From Georgenia yuyongxinii (GTDB lineage: Bacteria > Actinomycetota > Actinomycetes > Actinomycetales > Actinomycetaceae): a stretch of DNA of 64,000 nt. Positions 1 to 10,869 of this stretch are shown here, piece by piece (within the stretch, counting starts at the first letter, position 1; each line of letters starts with the position of its first letter). Below the pieces are notes generated by a model. The model made no database searches, was not told where the DNA came from, and saw only the letters and a list, made by a program, of their open reading frames with translations. The position numbers were made by a program, and so were the translations under genes. The stretch spans positions 3,596,001-3,660,000 of the forward strand of contig NZ_CP040915.1 of assembly GCF_006352065.1 (NCBI RefSeq). Reading direction: 5' to 3'.

Positions 1-1289
<1,289 letters not shown>

Positions 1290-1349
1290 GGTTCCTCCTT
1301 CGGTCGCCGACCGGTGGGCCCGGCGGTACCGGGCCCACCGACCACGCGA

Positions 1350-2513
1350 TCAGGCCTGGCCGGACTCGACCTGGTCCTGGGTGTAGTAGCCGGAGTCGAT
1401 CAGCAGCGACTGGATGTCGTCCTTGAAGACCACGTCCACGGGGAGCAGGAAGGACGGGACGACCTTGACGCCGTTGTCGTACGTCTCGGTGTCGTTCGCC
1501 TCGGGCTCGTTCCCCGCCAGGAAGGCCTCGGCGGAGGTCACCGCCTGGTCGGCGAGCTTGCGGGTGTCCTTGAAGATCGTCGAGGACTGGACGTCGTCGT
1601 TGATCAGCTTCACCGAGGCGATCTCGGCGTCCTGACCGGTGACGATGGGCATGCCGTCGGCGATGGTCGGGCCGTAGCCGGCGTTCTGCAGCGCCGTGAG
1701 GATGCCGCGGGAGATGCCGTCGAACGGCGAGAGGACGCCGTCGAGCTGGGAGCCGTCGCTGTACGCGGCGGTCAGGAGGTCTTCCATGCGCTTCTGCGCC
1801 GTCTCCTGCGCCCACCGGAGGATGGCGCCCTGCTCGATGGTGGTCTGACCCGACTTCACGACGAGCGTGCCGTCGTCGATGTAGGGCTGGAGCGTGTCCA
1901 TGGCGCCCTTCCAGAAGAAGTGCGCGTTGTTGTCGTCCAGCGAACCCGCGAAGAGCTCGATGTTGAACGGGCCGGCCTCGGACCCCTTCGAGCCGTCCGC
2001 GTTGAGCACGCCGAGGCCCGTGAGCAGCGCGGTGGCCTGCTGGACGCCGACCTCCTCGTTGTCGAAGGTGACGTAGAAGTCGACGTTCTCCGTGTCCCGG
2101 ATCAGCCGGTCGTAGGAGATCACCGGGATCCCAGCATCGGCCGCCGCCTGCAGTTGCCCGGACAGCGCGGTCCCGTCGATCGCGGCGACGATGAGCAGGT
2201 CCACGCCCGTCGTGATCATCTGGTCGATCTGCTGGGACTGCGTGGGGATGTCGTCACCGGCGAACTGCAGGGTCACGTCGTACCCGGCGTCCTTCAGTCC
2301 GGACTCGACGGCGTCACCGTCGGCGATCCAGCGCTCGGAGGTCTGGGTGGGCATGCTGACGCCCACGGTGCCGCCTTCCCCGCTGGCACCCTCGCTACCG
2401 CCGTCGCCGCTGGCACCACCGTTCCCGCTGCCCGCGCCCCCACCGGAGCAGGCCCCGAGCCCCAGCGCCAGCGTGATGCCCGCAACGGCCACCACGACCT
2501 TGTTCCTTCTCAT
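1350..2513 (-). CDS. Multiple-monosaccharide-binding lipoprotein (ChvE-like)
   Basis: Extracytoplasmic solute-binding protein of 387 aa for the adjacent importer. A signal peptide ends in lipobox LGAC with the lipidated cysteine at residue 22, followed by a Ser/Gly-rich tether (to about residue 55). Then comes a periplasmic-binding-protein type 1 fold with ChvE-like stretches SMPTQTSERWIADG and ISYDRLIRDT. The ATG at 2513 has a GGAGGAAG ribosome-binding site; longer upstream reading is shadow coding of araA. It is 119 nt after araA, with a CRP-like palindrome over the araA stop, so it may be co-transcribed with ara or separately induced. Arabinose or xylose are the likely ligands. Confidence 0.93.
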   Translation of the reverse strand: MRRNKVVVAVAGITLALGLGACSGGGAGSGNGGASGDGGSEGASGEGGTVGVSMPTQTSERWIADGDAVESGLKDAGYDVTLQFAGDDIPTQSQQIDQMITTGVDLLIVAAIDGTALSGQLQAAADAGIPVISYDRLIRDTENVDFYVTFDNEEVGVQQATALLTGLGVLNADGSKGSEAGPFNIELFAGSLDDNNAHFFWKGAMDTLQPYIDDGTLVVKSGQTTIEQGAILRWAQETAQKRMEDLLTAAYSDGSQLDGVLSPFDGISRGILTALQNAGYGPTIADGMPIVTGQDAEIASVKLINDDVQSSTIFKDTRKLADQAVTSAEAFLAGNEPEANDTETYDNGVKVVPSFLLPVDVVFKDDIQSLLIDSGYYTQDQVESGQA

Positions 2514-2621
2514 GCTTCCTCCTTGAAGTGTCCTGCGTCGGGTCGAGCCGCTGGCGGCTCCACGGCTCCGGACCGCCGCAGGAGCGGCCGGGCGTTCGTA
2601 CGTCCCCGGTATGGGGAACAG

Positions 2622-2637
2622 TGTGACGGTCCTCACA
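2622..2637. promoter_or_regulatory. CRP/GlxR-type palindrome upstream of the sugar-binding protein gene
   Basis: TGTGA-N6-TCACA, a perfect match to the consensus of CRP-family regulators (GlxR in corynebacteria). It overlaps the araA stop codon and ends about 110 nt upstream of the sugar-binding protein start. A role in carbon-catabolite control of the transporter is inferred. Confidence 0.4.
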
Positions 2638-4141
2638 TCCCTTGGGCCAGTCGGTAGTAGGCCTGGTTGAGCCGGAGCTCGCGGGTGAAGCCGCGGGCGG
2701 TGGTCCCGGCGTCGATGACGGCGAGCTCGATGCCCGCGATGTCGGCGAGGTCCTCGAAGGCCTCCAGACCCACCGCGGTGGTCAGCACCGTGTGGTGGGC
2801 GGCGCCGGCGGTCAGCCAGCACTCCGCCGAGGTGGCCAGGTCCGGGTGGGGTTGCCACACCGCCCGGGCCACGGGCAGGTTGGGCAGCGGCTCGTCCGGG
2901 CCGACGACGTCGACCACGTTGGCCGTCAGGCGGAACCGTTCACGCATGTCGGACATGGCCACCACGACGCCGGGACCGGGGTCGGTGTCGAAGACGAGCC
3001 GGACGGGGTCCTCCCGTTCGCCGATGCCCAGGGGGTGGACCTCCAGGCGGGCGCGCGCAGTGGTCAGCGTCGGGCAGATCTCGAGCATGTGGGCGCCGAG
3101 GATCTTCTCCTTGCCCGGGGTGAGCTCGTAGGTGTAGTCCTCCATCAACGACGCCCCGCCGGGCAACCCGTAGCCCATGACCTTCGCGGCCCGGACCAGG
3201 ATCGCGGTCTTCCAGTCGCCCTCGGCGCCGAAGCCGTACCCGTCGGCCATGAGGCGCTGGACGGCCAGGCCGGGCAGCTGGCGCAGCCCGCCCAGGTCCT
3301 GGAAGTTCGTGGTGAAGGCAGCGAAGCCGCCTTGCTCCAGGAAGGTCCGCAGGCCGATCTCGATGCGGGCGCCGTAGCGCAACGACTCGTGCCGTGCCCC
3401 GCCCGGCCGCAGCTCGGCGGCCACGTCGTACTGCTGGTCGTACTGGGCCACCAGCTCGTCGACCTCGGCGTCGCTGGCCGCGTCCACGGCAGCGACGAGG
3501 TCGTTCACGCCCCAGGTGTTGACCGAGACCCCGAGGCGGATCTCGGCCTCGGTCTTGTCGCCCTCGGTGACGGCGACGTCGCGCATGTTGTCCCCGAAGC
3601 GGGCCAGGCGCAGGTGCCGCATGGCGTCCCAGCCCGCCGCCGCCCGCGCCCAGGTGCCGACCCTGGCCTGCACCCGGGCGTCGGAGGCGTGCCCGACGAC
3701 GGTCTTGCGCGCCACCCCCAGCCGGGTCACGATGTACCCGAACTCCCGGTCGCCGTGAGCGGCCTGGTTCAGGTTCATGAAGTCCATGTCGATGTCGGCC
3801 CACGGCAGGGCCACGTTGGCCTGCGTGTGCAGATGGAGCATCGGCTTGGTCAGGGCCTCCAGGCCCAGGATCCACATCTTCGCCGGGGAGAAGGTGTGCA
3901 TCCAGGTGATCACGCCTAGGCACGCCTCGTCCGCGTTGGCGTCCAGCGCGGCCCGGCGGATCGCGTCGCGGTCCTTCAGCACCGGCTTCCACACCACCTT
4001 GACCGGGACGCCCATGGCCTCGTCGAGCAAGGTCGCCACCGCGCGGGACTGCTCCGCCACCCGGGCCAGGGTCTCCTCGCCGTACAGGTCCTGACTCCCG
4101 GTGAGGAACCAGATCTCCTTGCCCTCATACGGGTTCTTCAT
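2633..4141 (-). CDS. araA: L-arabinose isomerase
   Basis: Converts L-arabinose to L-ribulose. The protein is 502 aa, matching the usual 500, and starts [21 protein letters not shown], a hallmark AraA N-terminus. The mid-protein segment [11 protein letters not shown] carries one of the conserved metal-ligand glutamates. The ATG at 4141 overlaps the araD stop by ATGA, which indicates translational coupling and fixes the start. It is third in araB-araD-araA, an order that differs from the E. coli araBAD order. Control is presumably by the LacI-family protein encoded upstream. Confidence 0.98.
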   Translation of the reverse strand: MKNPYEGKEIWFLTGSQDLYGEETLARVAEQSRAVATLLDEAMGVPVKVVWKPVLKDRDAIRRAALDANADEACLGVITWMHTFSPAKMWILGLEALTKPMLHLHTQANVALPWADIDMDFMNLNQAAHGDREFGYIVTRLGVARKTVVGHASDARVQARVGTWARAAAGWDAMRHLRLARFGDNMRDVAVTEGDKTEAEIRLGVSVNTWGVNDLVAAVDAASDAEVDELVAQYDQQYDVAAELRPGGARHESLRYGARIEIGLRTFLEQGGFAAFTTNFQDLGGLRQLPGLAVQRLMADGYGFGAEGDWKTAILVRAAKVMGYGLPGGASLMEDYTYELTPGKEKILGAHMLEICPTLTTARARLEVHPLGIGEREDPVRLVFDTDPGPGVVVAMSDMRERFRLTANVVDVVGPDEPLPNLPVARAVWQPHPDLATSAECWLTAGAAHHTVLTTAVGLEAFEDLADIAGIELAVIDAGTTARGFTRELRLNQAYYRLAQGM

Positions 4142-4866
4142 GCGCGCTGCTCCTCCTGCCGGGCGGGCTGGCCGTAGACGTTCTGGTACCGGTCGAACAG
4201 CTTCTCGATGTCCGCCGGGGGGATGGGGACGGGTTCGCCGAGCTGGCGGGCGACGTGCACGGTGCGGGCGACCTCTTCGCACAGCACGGCGGCCTTGACC
4301 GCCGCGCGGGCGTCCTTCCCGACCGTGAAGGGTCCGTGGTTGCGCATCAGCACCGCCGGCGAGTGCGACCCCTGCAGGGTCTCGACGATCCCACGCCCGA
4401 TCGAGTCGTCCCCGATCAGCGCGAACGGCCCCACCGGGACGTCCCCACCGAACTCGTCCGCCATCATCGTCAGCACGCACGGGATCGGCTCCCCCCGCGC
4501 CGCCCACGCCGTCGCGTACGTCGAGTGCGTGTGCACCACCCCACCCACGTGCGCCATGTGCCGGTAGACGTACGCGTGGGCGGCGGTGTCGGAGGAGGGC
4601 TGCAGGTGCGCAGGAGTGCCGTCGTCGATCTTGTTGCCCTCCAGGTCGCACACCACCATCAGCTCCGGCGCTAGCTCGTCGTAGGACACCCCCGAGGGCT
4701 TGATGACGAACAGGTCCGCCCCCGGCACACGCTCGGAGACGTTGCCCGCCGTCCACACCACCAGCTCCCACCGGGGCAGCTCGGCGTGCAGCGTGGCCAC
4801 CCGTGCGCGGGTGCCGGCCACCGCGTCCCGGACGTCGGCCGGCAGCCCAGTGAGCTGGACGCTCAT
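4138..4866 (-). CDS. araD: L-ribulose-5-phosphate 4-epimerase
   Basis: Class II aldolase/epimerase of 242 aa that converts L-ribulose 5-phosphate to D-xylulose 5-phosphate and feeds the pentose-phosphate pathway. The metal-binding HTHST motif gives His112 and His114, with a third histidine in MRNHGPF (His177). The ATG at 4866 overlaps the araB stop through ATGA, and its own stop overlaps araA in the same way. The protein could in principle be the related UlaF/SgbE epimerase, but araB and araA on either side settle the assignment. Confidence 0.97.
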   Translation of the reverse strand: MSVQLTGLPADVRDAVAGTRARVATLHAELPRWELVVWTAGNVSERVPGADLFVIKPSGVSYDELAPELMVVCDLEGNKIDDGTPAHLQPSSDTAAHAYVYRHMAHVGGVVHTHSTYATAWAARGEPIPCVLTMMADEFGGDVPVGPFALIGDDSIGRGIVETLQGSHSPAVLMRNHGPFTVGKDARAAVKAAVLCEEVARTVHVARQLGEPVPIPPADIEKLFDRYQNVYGQPARQEEQRA

Positions 4867-6590
4867 CGCGCCTGCCTCTCGAACGCGTCGCTCTCGGCGG
4901 CCGCGGCGGCCTCTCTGGTGGCGGCGGAGACGACCTCGCGGCGCAGCTTCTTGAGGCGGTGCATGACGTCGTTGCCGCCGCGGCCGAAGTAGTCGTGCAG
5001 CGTCTTGTACTCGGCGAACAGCGCGTCGTAGCGCAGCGCCGCGTCCTCGTCGGGCGTGTAGGCAGCCACGACCCGTTTGCCCATGGCCCGCGCGGCCGTG
5101 CGGACGTCCGCGTGCAGCCCCGCCGCGACCGTGGCATGGATCGCCGAGCCCAGCGCCGGGCCCTGCTCGGACACGATGGTCGACAGCGGCAGACGGGTGA
5201 CGTCGGAGTACAGCTGCATGAGGAACCGGTTCTTCAGCAGCCCGCCGGCCACCACCAGCTCGTTGACCGGCACACCGGCGTCGTCGAACGCCTCGACGAT
5301 CACCCGGGTGCCGAACGCGGTGGCCTCCAGCAGCGCCCGGTAGACCTCCTCCGGGCGCGTGGTCAGCGTCAGGCCCAGGACGAGCCCGGACAGCTCGTGG
5401 TCCACCAGCACCGACCGGTTGCCCGAGTGCCAGTCCAGAGCGACCAGGCCGTGCGCGCCCACCGGCTGCGCGGCCGCCTTCTCGGTCAACAGCTCGTGCA
5501 CGGAGATCCCACGCTTCTGGGCCTCGTCCACGTACTGCGGTGGCACCGCATTGTCGACGAACCACCCGAAGATGTCCCCGACACCGGACTGGCCGGCCTC
5601 GTACCCCCACACGCCCTCGACGATGCCGCCGTGGACCACCCCGCACATGCCCTGGACCTCCGCCAGGGTCTCGCCGTTCATCACGTGGCAGGTGGACGTG
5701 CCCATGATGGCGACCATCTGCCCGGGGTCGACGGCGTCCGCGGCCGGCACGGTCACGTGGGCGTCGACGTTGCCCACCGCCACCGCGATGCCCTCCGGCA
5801 GGCCCGTCCATGCCGCGGCCTGGGCGCTCAGCCCGCCCGCGCGCTGCCCCAGCTGGCCGATCTCGTGCTCGAGCTTGTCGCGGACGAACCCGGCGAAGTG
5901 CGGGTTGAGCTCGGCCAGGAAGTCCTCGGCCGGGTACGCCCCGTCCTGATAGATCCCCTTGTACCCCGCCGTGCACGCGTTGCGCACGTACGTGCCGGTC
6001 AGCTGCCAGACGATCCAGTCCGCCGCCTCGACCCAGTGCGCCATCGCGTCGTAGACCTCGGGGTCCTCCTCGAGCAGCTGCAGGCCCTTGGCGAACTCCC
6101 ACTCCGAGGAGATCAGGCCGCCATAACGCTTGATCCACGACTCCCCGCGGCGGTGCGCGAGCTCGTTGATACGGTCCGCCTGCGGCTGCGCCGCGTGGTG
6201 CTTCCACAGCTTGACGTACGCGTGCGGCCGGTCGGCGAACCGGTCCAGCTCGCACAACGGCGTGCCGTTGGCGTCGACCGGCACCATCGTGCACGCCGTG
6301 AAATCCGTGCCGAGACCGACCACGTCGGCCGGGTCCACCCCCGCCGCCGCGAGCGCCGCCGGCACCGCCGTTCGCAGCACCTCGACGTAGTCCGCCGGCG
6401 CCTGCAAGGCCCAGTCCGGTGGCAGGGCCCGTCCGTCCGCGGCGGTGAGCCGACGGTCCATGACCGCGTGCGGGTACTCGTGCACCGCGCTGCCCAGCTC
6501 CTCGCCGGTCGCCGCACGGACCACCACTGCGCGGCCCGAGAGGGTCCCGTAGTCCACCCCCACCACGCAGGCGGTGCTGAGATCCACCAT
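4863..6590 (-). CDS. araB: Ribulokinase
   Basis: FGGY-family kinase of 575 aa that phosphorylates L-ribulose with ATP. The N-terminal phosphate loop is [10 protein letters not shown] (about residues 13-22) and the C-terminal nucleotide-binding half contains [14 protein letters not shown]; both fit AraB more closely than XylB. The ATG at 6590 lies behind a purine-rich AAGGGGGC. It is the first gene of the ara operon, and the 187-bp gap to the divergent end of the regulator gene holds two LacI-type operators. Length and motifs are normal. Confidence 0.97.
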   Translation of the reverse strand: MVDLSTACVVGVDYGTLSGRAVVVRAATGEELGSAVHEYPHAVMDRRLTAADGRALPPDWALQAPADYVEVLRTAVPAALAAAGVDPADVVGLGTDFTACTMVPVDANGTPLCELDRFADRPHAYVKLWKHHAAQPQADRINELAHRRGESWIKRYGGLISSEWEFAKGLQLLEEDPEVYDAMAHWVEAADWIVWQLTGTYVRNACTAGYKGIYQDGAYPAEDFLAELNPHFAGFVRDKLEHEIGQLGQRAGGLSAQAAAWTGLPEGIAVAVGNVDAHVTVPAADAVDPGQMVAIMGTSTCHVMNGETLAEVQGMCGVVHGGIVEGVWGYEAGQSGVGDIFGWFVDNAVPPQYVDEAQKRGISVHELLTEKAAAQPVGAHGLVALDWHSGNRSVLVDHELSGLVLGLTLTTRPEEVYRALLEATAFGTRVIVEAFDDAGVPVNELVVAGGLLKNRFLMQLYSDVTRLPLSTIVSEQGPALGSAIHATVAAGLHADVRTAARAMGKRVVAAYTPDEDAALRYDALFAEYKTLHDYFGRGGNDVMHRLKKLRREVVSAATREAAAAAESDAFERQAR

Positions 6591-6645
6591 CGAAGCCCCC
6601 TTGCCTCGACCGCACTGCTCCGCGCGGCCATCTGGTGCGCCCTAA

Positions 6646-6660
6646 TGTGAGCGCTAACAT
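6646..6660. promoter_or_regulatory. LacI-family operator 1 upstream of araB
   Basis: TGTGAGCGCTAACAT, a near-perfect palindrome centred on AGCGCT (6652/6653), typical of LacI/GalR operators with a central CG step. It lies 56 nt upstream of the araB start. The adjacent LacI-family gene is the obvious ligand-responsive repressor; that pairing is inference. Confidence 0.72.
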
Positions 6661-6668
6661 CGCTGCCA

Positions 6669-6683
6669 ATGTTAACGCTCACA
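6669..6683. promoter_or_regulatory. LacI-family operator 2 upstream of araB
   Basis: ATGTTAACGCTCACA is the reverse complement of operator 1 except for one base. The two centres are 24 bp apart, so two repressor dimers would sit about two and a third helical turns apart. The duplicated site supports tight control of araBDA. Confidence 0.7.
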
Positions 6684-6777
6684 TCTCGCGTGTCAAGCGG
6701 GCCCGGCGTACCGATATCGGGTCGAGATACGGGCTAAAGCGGCACAATTCCGCCGAAAGTGGGACGGCAGGGCGGGG

Positions 6778-7824
6778 TCAGGCGGGCGCGCTCGAGGGCG
6801 GCGGGCCGGACGACGCGCGGATCACCAGCTCCGGGGGGATAAGCGTGGTGCTCGGGCGTCCGCCGTCGAGCGCGCCGAGCACCACCTCGAGGCACCGCCG
6901 GCCGACTGCGGCGAACGGCTGGCGCACCGTCGTCAGGGGCGGGGTGAAGTACTCGGAGCCGGCGATGTCGTCGAACCCGACCACGGAGACGTCCTCGGGC
7001 ACGCGGACGCCGGCCTCGTAGAACGCCCGGAGCATGCCGAGCGCCATCTGGTCGTTGGCCGCGAAGACGGCGTGGGGGACGCGACGCTCCCGCACGAACC
7101 GGTGCGCGAGGTCGTAGCCCTGGATCCCGTCCCAGCCGCCCGCGACGAGCGGGGAGACCTCCAGGCCGGCCTGCTCCATCTCGCGGCGCCACCCGGCCAC
7201 GCGGGCACGGGCGTCGAACCAGTCGTTCGGTCCGCTGACGTGCACGATCTCGGTGTGGCCGAGGTCGATGAGGTGGCGCGTGGCCAGGCGAGCCCCGAGC
7301 TCCTGGTCGACCGCCACGACGTGGAGCGAGGAGGTCGAGCGCAGCCCGGCAGCGACCATGACCACCGGTAGTTCGCCCGCCAGCCTCTCCGCCGCGGCGG
7401 CCACCTGGCTCCGGGCGGCGACGACGACGATGCCGTCGACCCCCAGGCTCAGGAAGTGGTCTAGAGCGGCCTGGATCGTTGCCGCGCGTGCGTCCCGGAT
7501 GACCGTCACCGTCGTGGCGTAACCGGCCTCGCGGGCGGCCTCCTCGATGGCGACCGTGGTGTTGGTGGGCCCGAACCGCGCCTCGCCGGGATTGACGACG
7601 CCGATGAGTCGGGTCCGCCTCGTGACCAGTGCCCGGGCCGCGGTGTTGCGGCGGTAGCCGAGCGCGCCGATCGCCGCGAGCACCCGCTCCCGGGTGTCCG
7701 GCCGGACCGTCTCGGGGTTGTTGAGCACGCGGGACACCGTCTGGTGCGACACCCCGGCCCGCACGGCCACGTCCGCCATGGAGGGCGACTGCCGCCTCGC
7801 TCGAACGCCCGGGGGCTTGTCCAT
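6778..7824 (-). CDS. LacI-family transcriptional regulator of arabinose use
   Basis: Repressor of 348 aa. The N-terminal helix-turn-helix MADVAVRAGVSHQTVSRVLNN (residues about 16-36) and hinge helix are followed by a periplasmic-binding-like effector domain with the conserved FDDIAGSEYF segment near residue 295. The ATG at 7824 is preceded by GGAGC. It sits directly upstream of araB in the same direction, with two matching operators in between. The effector (arabinose or a phosphorylated intermediate) cannot be read from sequence. Binding to those operators is inferred from proximity. Confidence 0.93.
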   Translation of the reverse strand: MDKPPGVRARRQSPSMADVAVRAGVSHQTVSRVLNNPETVRPDTRERVLAAIGALGYRRNTAARALVTRRTRLIGVVNPGEARFGPTNTTVAIEEAAREAGYATTVTVIRDARAATIQAALDHFLSLGVDGIVVVAARSQVAAAAERLAGELPVVMVAAGLRSTSSLHVVAVDQELGARLATRHLIDLGHTEIVHVSGPNDWFDARARVAGWRREMEQAGLEVSPLVAGGWDGIQGYDLAHRFVRERRVPHAVFAANDQMALGMLRAFYEAGVRVPEDVSVVGFDDIAGSEYFTPPLTTVRQPFAAVGRRCLEVVLGALDGGRPSTTLIPPELVIRASSGPPPSSAPA

Positions 7825-7925
7825 GTCGCTCCTGCCGGACGTCGGATCGGTCGTGCCAGGGTATCGGCGGCTCGAGGGGCTCTCGTCCGGGTCAGTCCGT
7901 TCGCAGCCCGGTCACGACGCCAGGC

Positions 7926-9095
7926 TCAGTCCGTGCCCGCTGCCGGCACCGGCCCCAGGAGAACGTTCGCCCACGCGCCGTGGACGGACTCGTCGTCGCT
8001 GGGGTGGAAGATCCCGGCGAGCACGTCCCGGTACAGGCGCGAGAGCTCCTTGTCGTTGGAGTAGGACGACCCCCCGGAGGCGCGCACGCACTTGGTCACC
8101 ACGTCGAGCGCCACCTCGCTGGCGCGGGACTTCACCGCGGAGAGCTGCGGCATCCACAGCGCACCGCGGTCCACCTGCTCGTCGACGTCGCGGGCGGCCT
8201 GCGCGATCTGGGGGTAGATGCCGTCCAGCTGGATGGCCGCGTCGGCCAGCCGCCACCGGATGTCGGGGTCGTTGGCGTACGGCGCGCCGCCGTTCTTCAG
8301 CGAGGTGCGCTTGTGGACGGTCGCGACGGCGACGTCGATTGCCCGCTTCGCCACACCGGTGTAGACCGCGGCGAGAAGGATCTCGAAATTCGCGAAGATC
8401 CCGAAGATGAACGGGTCCGTCGTGGGCCCGGGCGGGATGCGCCGCACGATCCGGTCGGCGGCCGCGTGGGCGCCGTCGAGCCGGGTGGAGAAGGACTGGG
8501 AGGCGCGCATGCCCATCACGTCCCACTCCCCCACCGTCTCCACGCCGCCGCCGTCGCGGTTGAGGAAGCCCCACACGTTGAGCGGGCCGTCCGGGCCGGT
8601 GGAGTCCTCGCCGAAGGTGCCCAGGCGCGTCCACACCGGGGCGAGGGAGGTGAAGATCTTCAGGCCGTGGAAGGAGTAGCCGCCCTCGCCGTCGGGCCGT
8701 GCCTCGGTGACCGAGCCGAAGAGGACCAGGTCGTTGCCCGCCTCCGAGACGCCGAAGGCGAAGATCTCCCCGGCGGCCGCCTCGTGGAGGATGAAGTCGC
8801 AGGAGTCGTCGCCGCGGTCGTGGACGGACTTGGCGACGCCGACCCACACGTGGTGCATGTTGACCGCGAGCGCGGTCGCGGGCGCCGCGCCGGCCAGGCG
8901 CATCTGCTCGCGGGTCATCTCCTCAAGGCTCAGCCCGGCGCCGCCGAGCTCCGCGGGGACCATGGCGGTGAGGTAACCGGCGGCCTGGAGGTCGGCGAGG
9001 TCCTCGTGCGGGAAGGCGTTCTCGGCGTCGTAGCGCGCCGCGCGCGCACGGATGCGGTTCAGCAGTTCCTCGGTGAGTATCTGGCGCTCGGTCAT
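7926..9095 (-). CDS. Acyl-CoA dehydrogenase family flavoprotein
   Basis: FAD-dependent oxidoreductase of 389 aa with acyl-CoA dehydrogenase architecture. An N-terminal helical domain (VPAELGGAGLSLEEM) is followed by a beta domain (FGVSEAGNDLVLFGSVTEA, WGFLNRDGGGVETVGEWDVMGMRASQS) and a C-terminal helical bundle. The usual catalytic Glu position is not obvious, and the divergent N-terminus resembles relatives such as monooxygenase-type dehydrogenases. Substrate is unknown. The ATG at 9095 fits the family N-terminus; upstream codons look non-coding. It stands alone, divergent from radA, and could act on a short or branched acyl-CoA. Confidence 0.85.
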   Translation of the reverse strand: MTERQILTEELLNRIRARAARYDAENAFPHEDLADLQAAGYLTAMVPAELGGAGLSLEEMTREQMRLAGAAPATALAVNMHHVWVGVAKSVHDRGDDSCDFILHEAAAGEIFAFGVSEAGNDLVLFGSVTEARPDGEGGYSFHGLKIFTSLAPVWTRLGTFGEDSTGPDGPLNVWGFLNRDGGGVETVGEWDVMGMRASQSFSTRLDGAHAAADRIVRRIPPGPTTDPFIFGIFANFEILLAAVYTGVAKRAIDVAVATVHKRTSLKNGGAPYANDPDIRWRLADAAIQLDGIYPQIAQAARDVDEQVDRGALWMPQLSAVKSRASEVALDVVTKCVRASGGSSYSNDKELSRLYRDVLAGIFHPSDDESVHGAWANVLLGPVPAAGTD

Positions 9096-9194
9096 GGGTG
9101 GTGGGTCCTTCCGGTCGGTTCTGGTTTCGACCTTATGCCCCGGGTCCGCGTCGGGGGCTTGCCGGGTGGCGGCAGCGGGCTGGTCGTGAGCGTC

Positions 9195-9250
9195 GCCGGC
9201 GGTGGGTTCCGGGCGGCACCGGCGGTGGGTTCCGGGCGGCGCCGGCGGCC
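9195..9250 (+). repeat. 23-bp tandem repeat, about 2.4 copies, upstream of radA
   Basis: Two 23-bp units (9195-9217 and 9218-9240) differ only at the first base, and a third partial unit runs to 9250. The array sits in the 185-bp gap between the divergent acyl-CoA dehydrogenase-like gene and radA and ends 18 nt before the radA -10-like hexamer. It looks like a recent duplication. Confidence 0.85.
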
Positions 9251-9280
9251 ATGTCACCGGTGCCCCCTACCGTGGGGACC

Positions 9281-10756
9281 ATGAGCCCGACCGCCACGAA
9301 GACCGCCCGGCCCCCCAAGCCCGCCTTCCGCTGCAGCGACTGCGGCTGGACGACGGCGAAGTGGGTCGGCCGGTGCGGAGAGTGCCAGGCGTGGGGCACA
9401 GTCGAGGAGGGCGCCGGCGCGTCAGCCGGGGCCCGGGTGCCGGCCGCGCTCGCGCCGTCCGCTCCCGCCCGACCGATCTCCGACGTCGACGTGGAGGCTG
9501 CCCGGGCCCGCAGCACCGGCGTCAGCGAGCTCGACCGGGTGCTCGGTGGTGGGATCGTGCCGGGCGCCGTCGTCCTGCTCGCCGGCGAGCCGGGCGTGGG
9601 CAAGTCGACCCTGCTGCTCGACGTCGCGGCGAAGGCGGCGGCCGTGTCCGCCAGCCCGTCCGACGGGGGCCCGGGCGGGCCCGTGCTGTACGTCACCGGT
9701 GAGGAGTCCGCCGGCCAGGTGCGGCTGCGCGCCGAGCGCATCGGGGCCCTCACCCCGCACCTGCTGCTCGCCGCCGAGACCGATCTGGCAACGCTGCTGG
9801 GGCACGTGGACAACACTGGTCCCTCGCTGCTCGTGGTGGACTCGGTGCAGACGATCGCCGACTCCACCGTCGACGGTGCCGCAGGCGGCACCAGCCAGGT
9901 CCGCGCGGTCGCCTCCGCACTCATCCACGTGGCCAAGGCCCGCGACATCCCCGTGCTGCTGGTCGGGCACGTCACGAAGGACGGCTCCATCGCCGGGCCA
10001 CGTGTGCTCGAGCACCTGGTGGACGTCGTCTGCCAGTTCGAGGGGGATCGCCACTCCCGGCTGCGGATGGTCAGGGCCGTGAAGAACCGGTACGGACCGA
10101 CGGACGAGGTGGGCTGCTTCGACCTGTCCGACACCGGGATCACCGGCCTCGCGGACCCCTCGGGGCTGTTCCTGTCCGGGCAGCGCTCGGCCGTGCCCGG
10201 CACCTGCGTCACCGTGACACTGGAGGGGCGCCGTCCGATGCCCACGGAGATCCAGGCCCTCGTGGCGCCGTCGCCGCTCGGGTCGCCGCGGCGCACCACC
10301 TCGGGGCTGGACTCCTCCCGGGTGTCCATGACGCTCGCGGTCCTGCAGTCCCGGCTGGGGGTCTCGCTGGCCAACGCGGACGTGTACGTCTCCACTGTCG
10401 GCGGGGCGCGGGCGGTGGAGCCGGCGGTCGACCTCGCCGTCGCCCTGGCCGTGCTGTCCTCCGGAGAGGGCAAGGTGATCGACCAGGGCGTCGTCGCGAT
10501 GGGCGAGGTGGGCCTGACGGGAGAGGTCCGCAGCACCGTTGGGGTCCAGCGGCGCCTGGCAGAGGCCGCCCGGCTGGGATTCACGCACGCCCTCGTGCCC
10601 GCCCACGGGGCGGCGGACCTCAAGCCCGTGCCCGGCCTCATCGTCCGGCCGGTGAGCAACCTCCACGAGGCTGCCCTGGCGGCGTGGCGCGTCGGCGAGC
10701 CCGGCTCACCGGCCGAGCGTGGCAGCGTGTCACAGGTGACCGGCCGGGAGGTGTGA
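9281..10756 (+). CDS. radA: DNA repair protein RadA
   Basis: RecA-like ATPase for recombinational repair and branch migration, 491 aa. The N-terminal C4 zinc finger uses Cys18, Cys21, Cys32 and Cys35. Walker A GEPGVGKST follows, and the RadA-specific motif appears as KNRYG rather than KNRFG. The C-terminal Lon-protease-like domain includes TVGGARAVEPAVDLAVALA. I chose ATG 9281 because the zinc finger begins soon after and TACCGT lies 7 nt upstream, compatible with a leaderless mRNA; the longer upstream frame reads through the 23-bp repeats. disA follows, a common actinobacterial pairing. Confidence 0.97.
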   Translation: MSPTATKTARPPKPAFRCSDCGWTTAKWVGRCGECQAWGTVEEGAGASAGARVPAALAPSAPARPISDVDVEAARARSTGVSELDRVLGGGIVPGAVVLLAGEPGVGKSTLLLDVAAKAAAVSASPSDGGPGGPVLYVTGEESAGQVRLRAERIGALTPHLLLAAETDLATLLGHVDNTGPSLLVVDSVQTIADSTVDGAAGGTSQVRAVASALIHVAKARDIPVLLVGHVTKDGSIAGPRVLEHLVDVVCQFEGDRHSRLRMVRAVKNRYGPTDEVGCFDLSDTGITGLADPSGLFLSGQRSAVPGTCVTVTLEGRRPMPTEIQALVAPSPLGSPRRTTSGLDSSRVSMTLAVLQSRLGVSLANADVYVSTVGGARAVEPAVDLAVALAVLSSGEGKVIDQGVVAMGEVGLTGEVRSTVGVQRRLAEAARLGFTHALVPAHGAADLKPVPGLIVRPVSNLHEAALAAWRVGEPGSPAERGSVSQVTGREV

Positions 10757-10869
10757 CCAGATCGATACCCCCAGACGCTCCTCGAACGCCCGCTCAACCC
10801 CCGCGTCGGCCCAGGCGCCCATAAGATGACCGAGTTGGACCGCTTTCCACAGTCAGCATGTGAGGTGCC

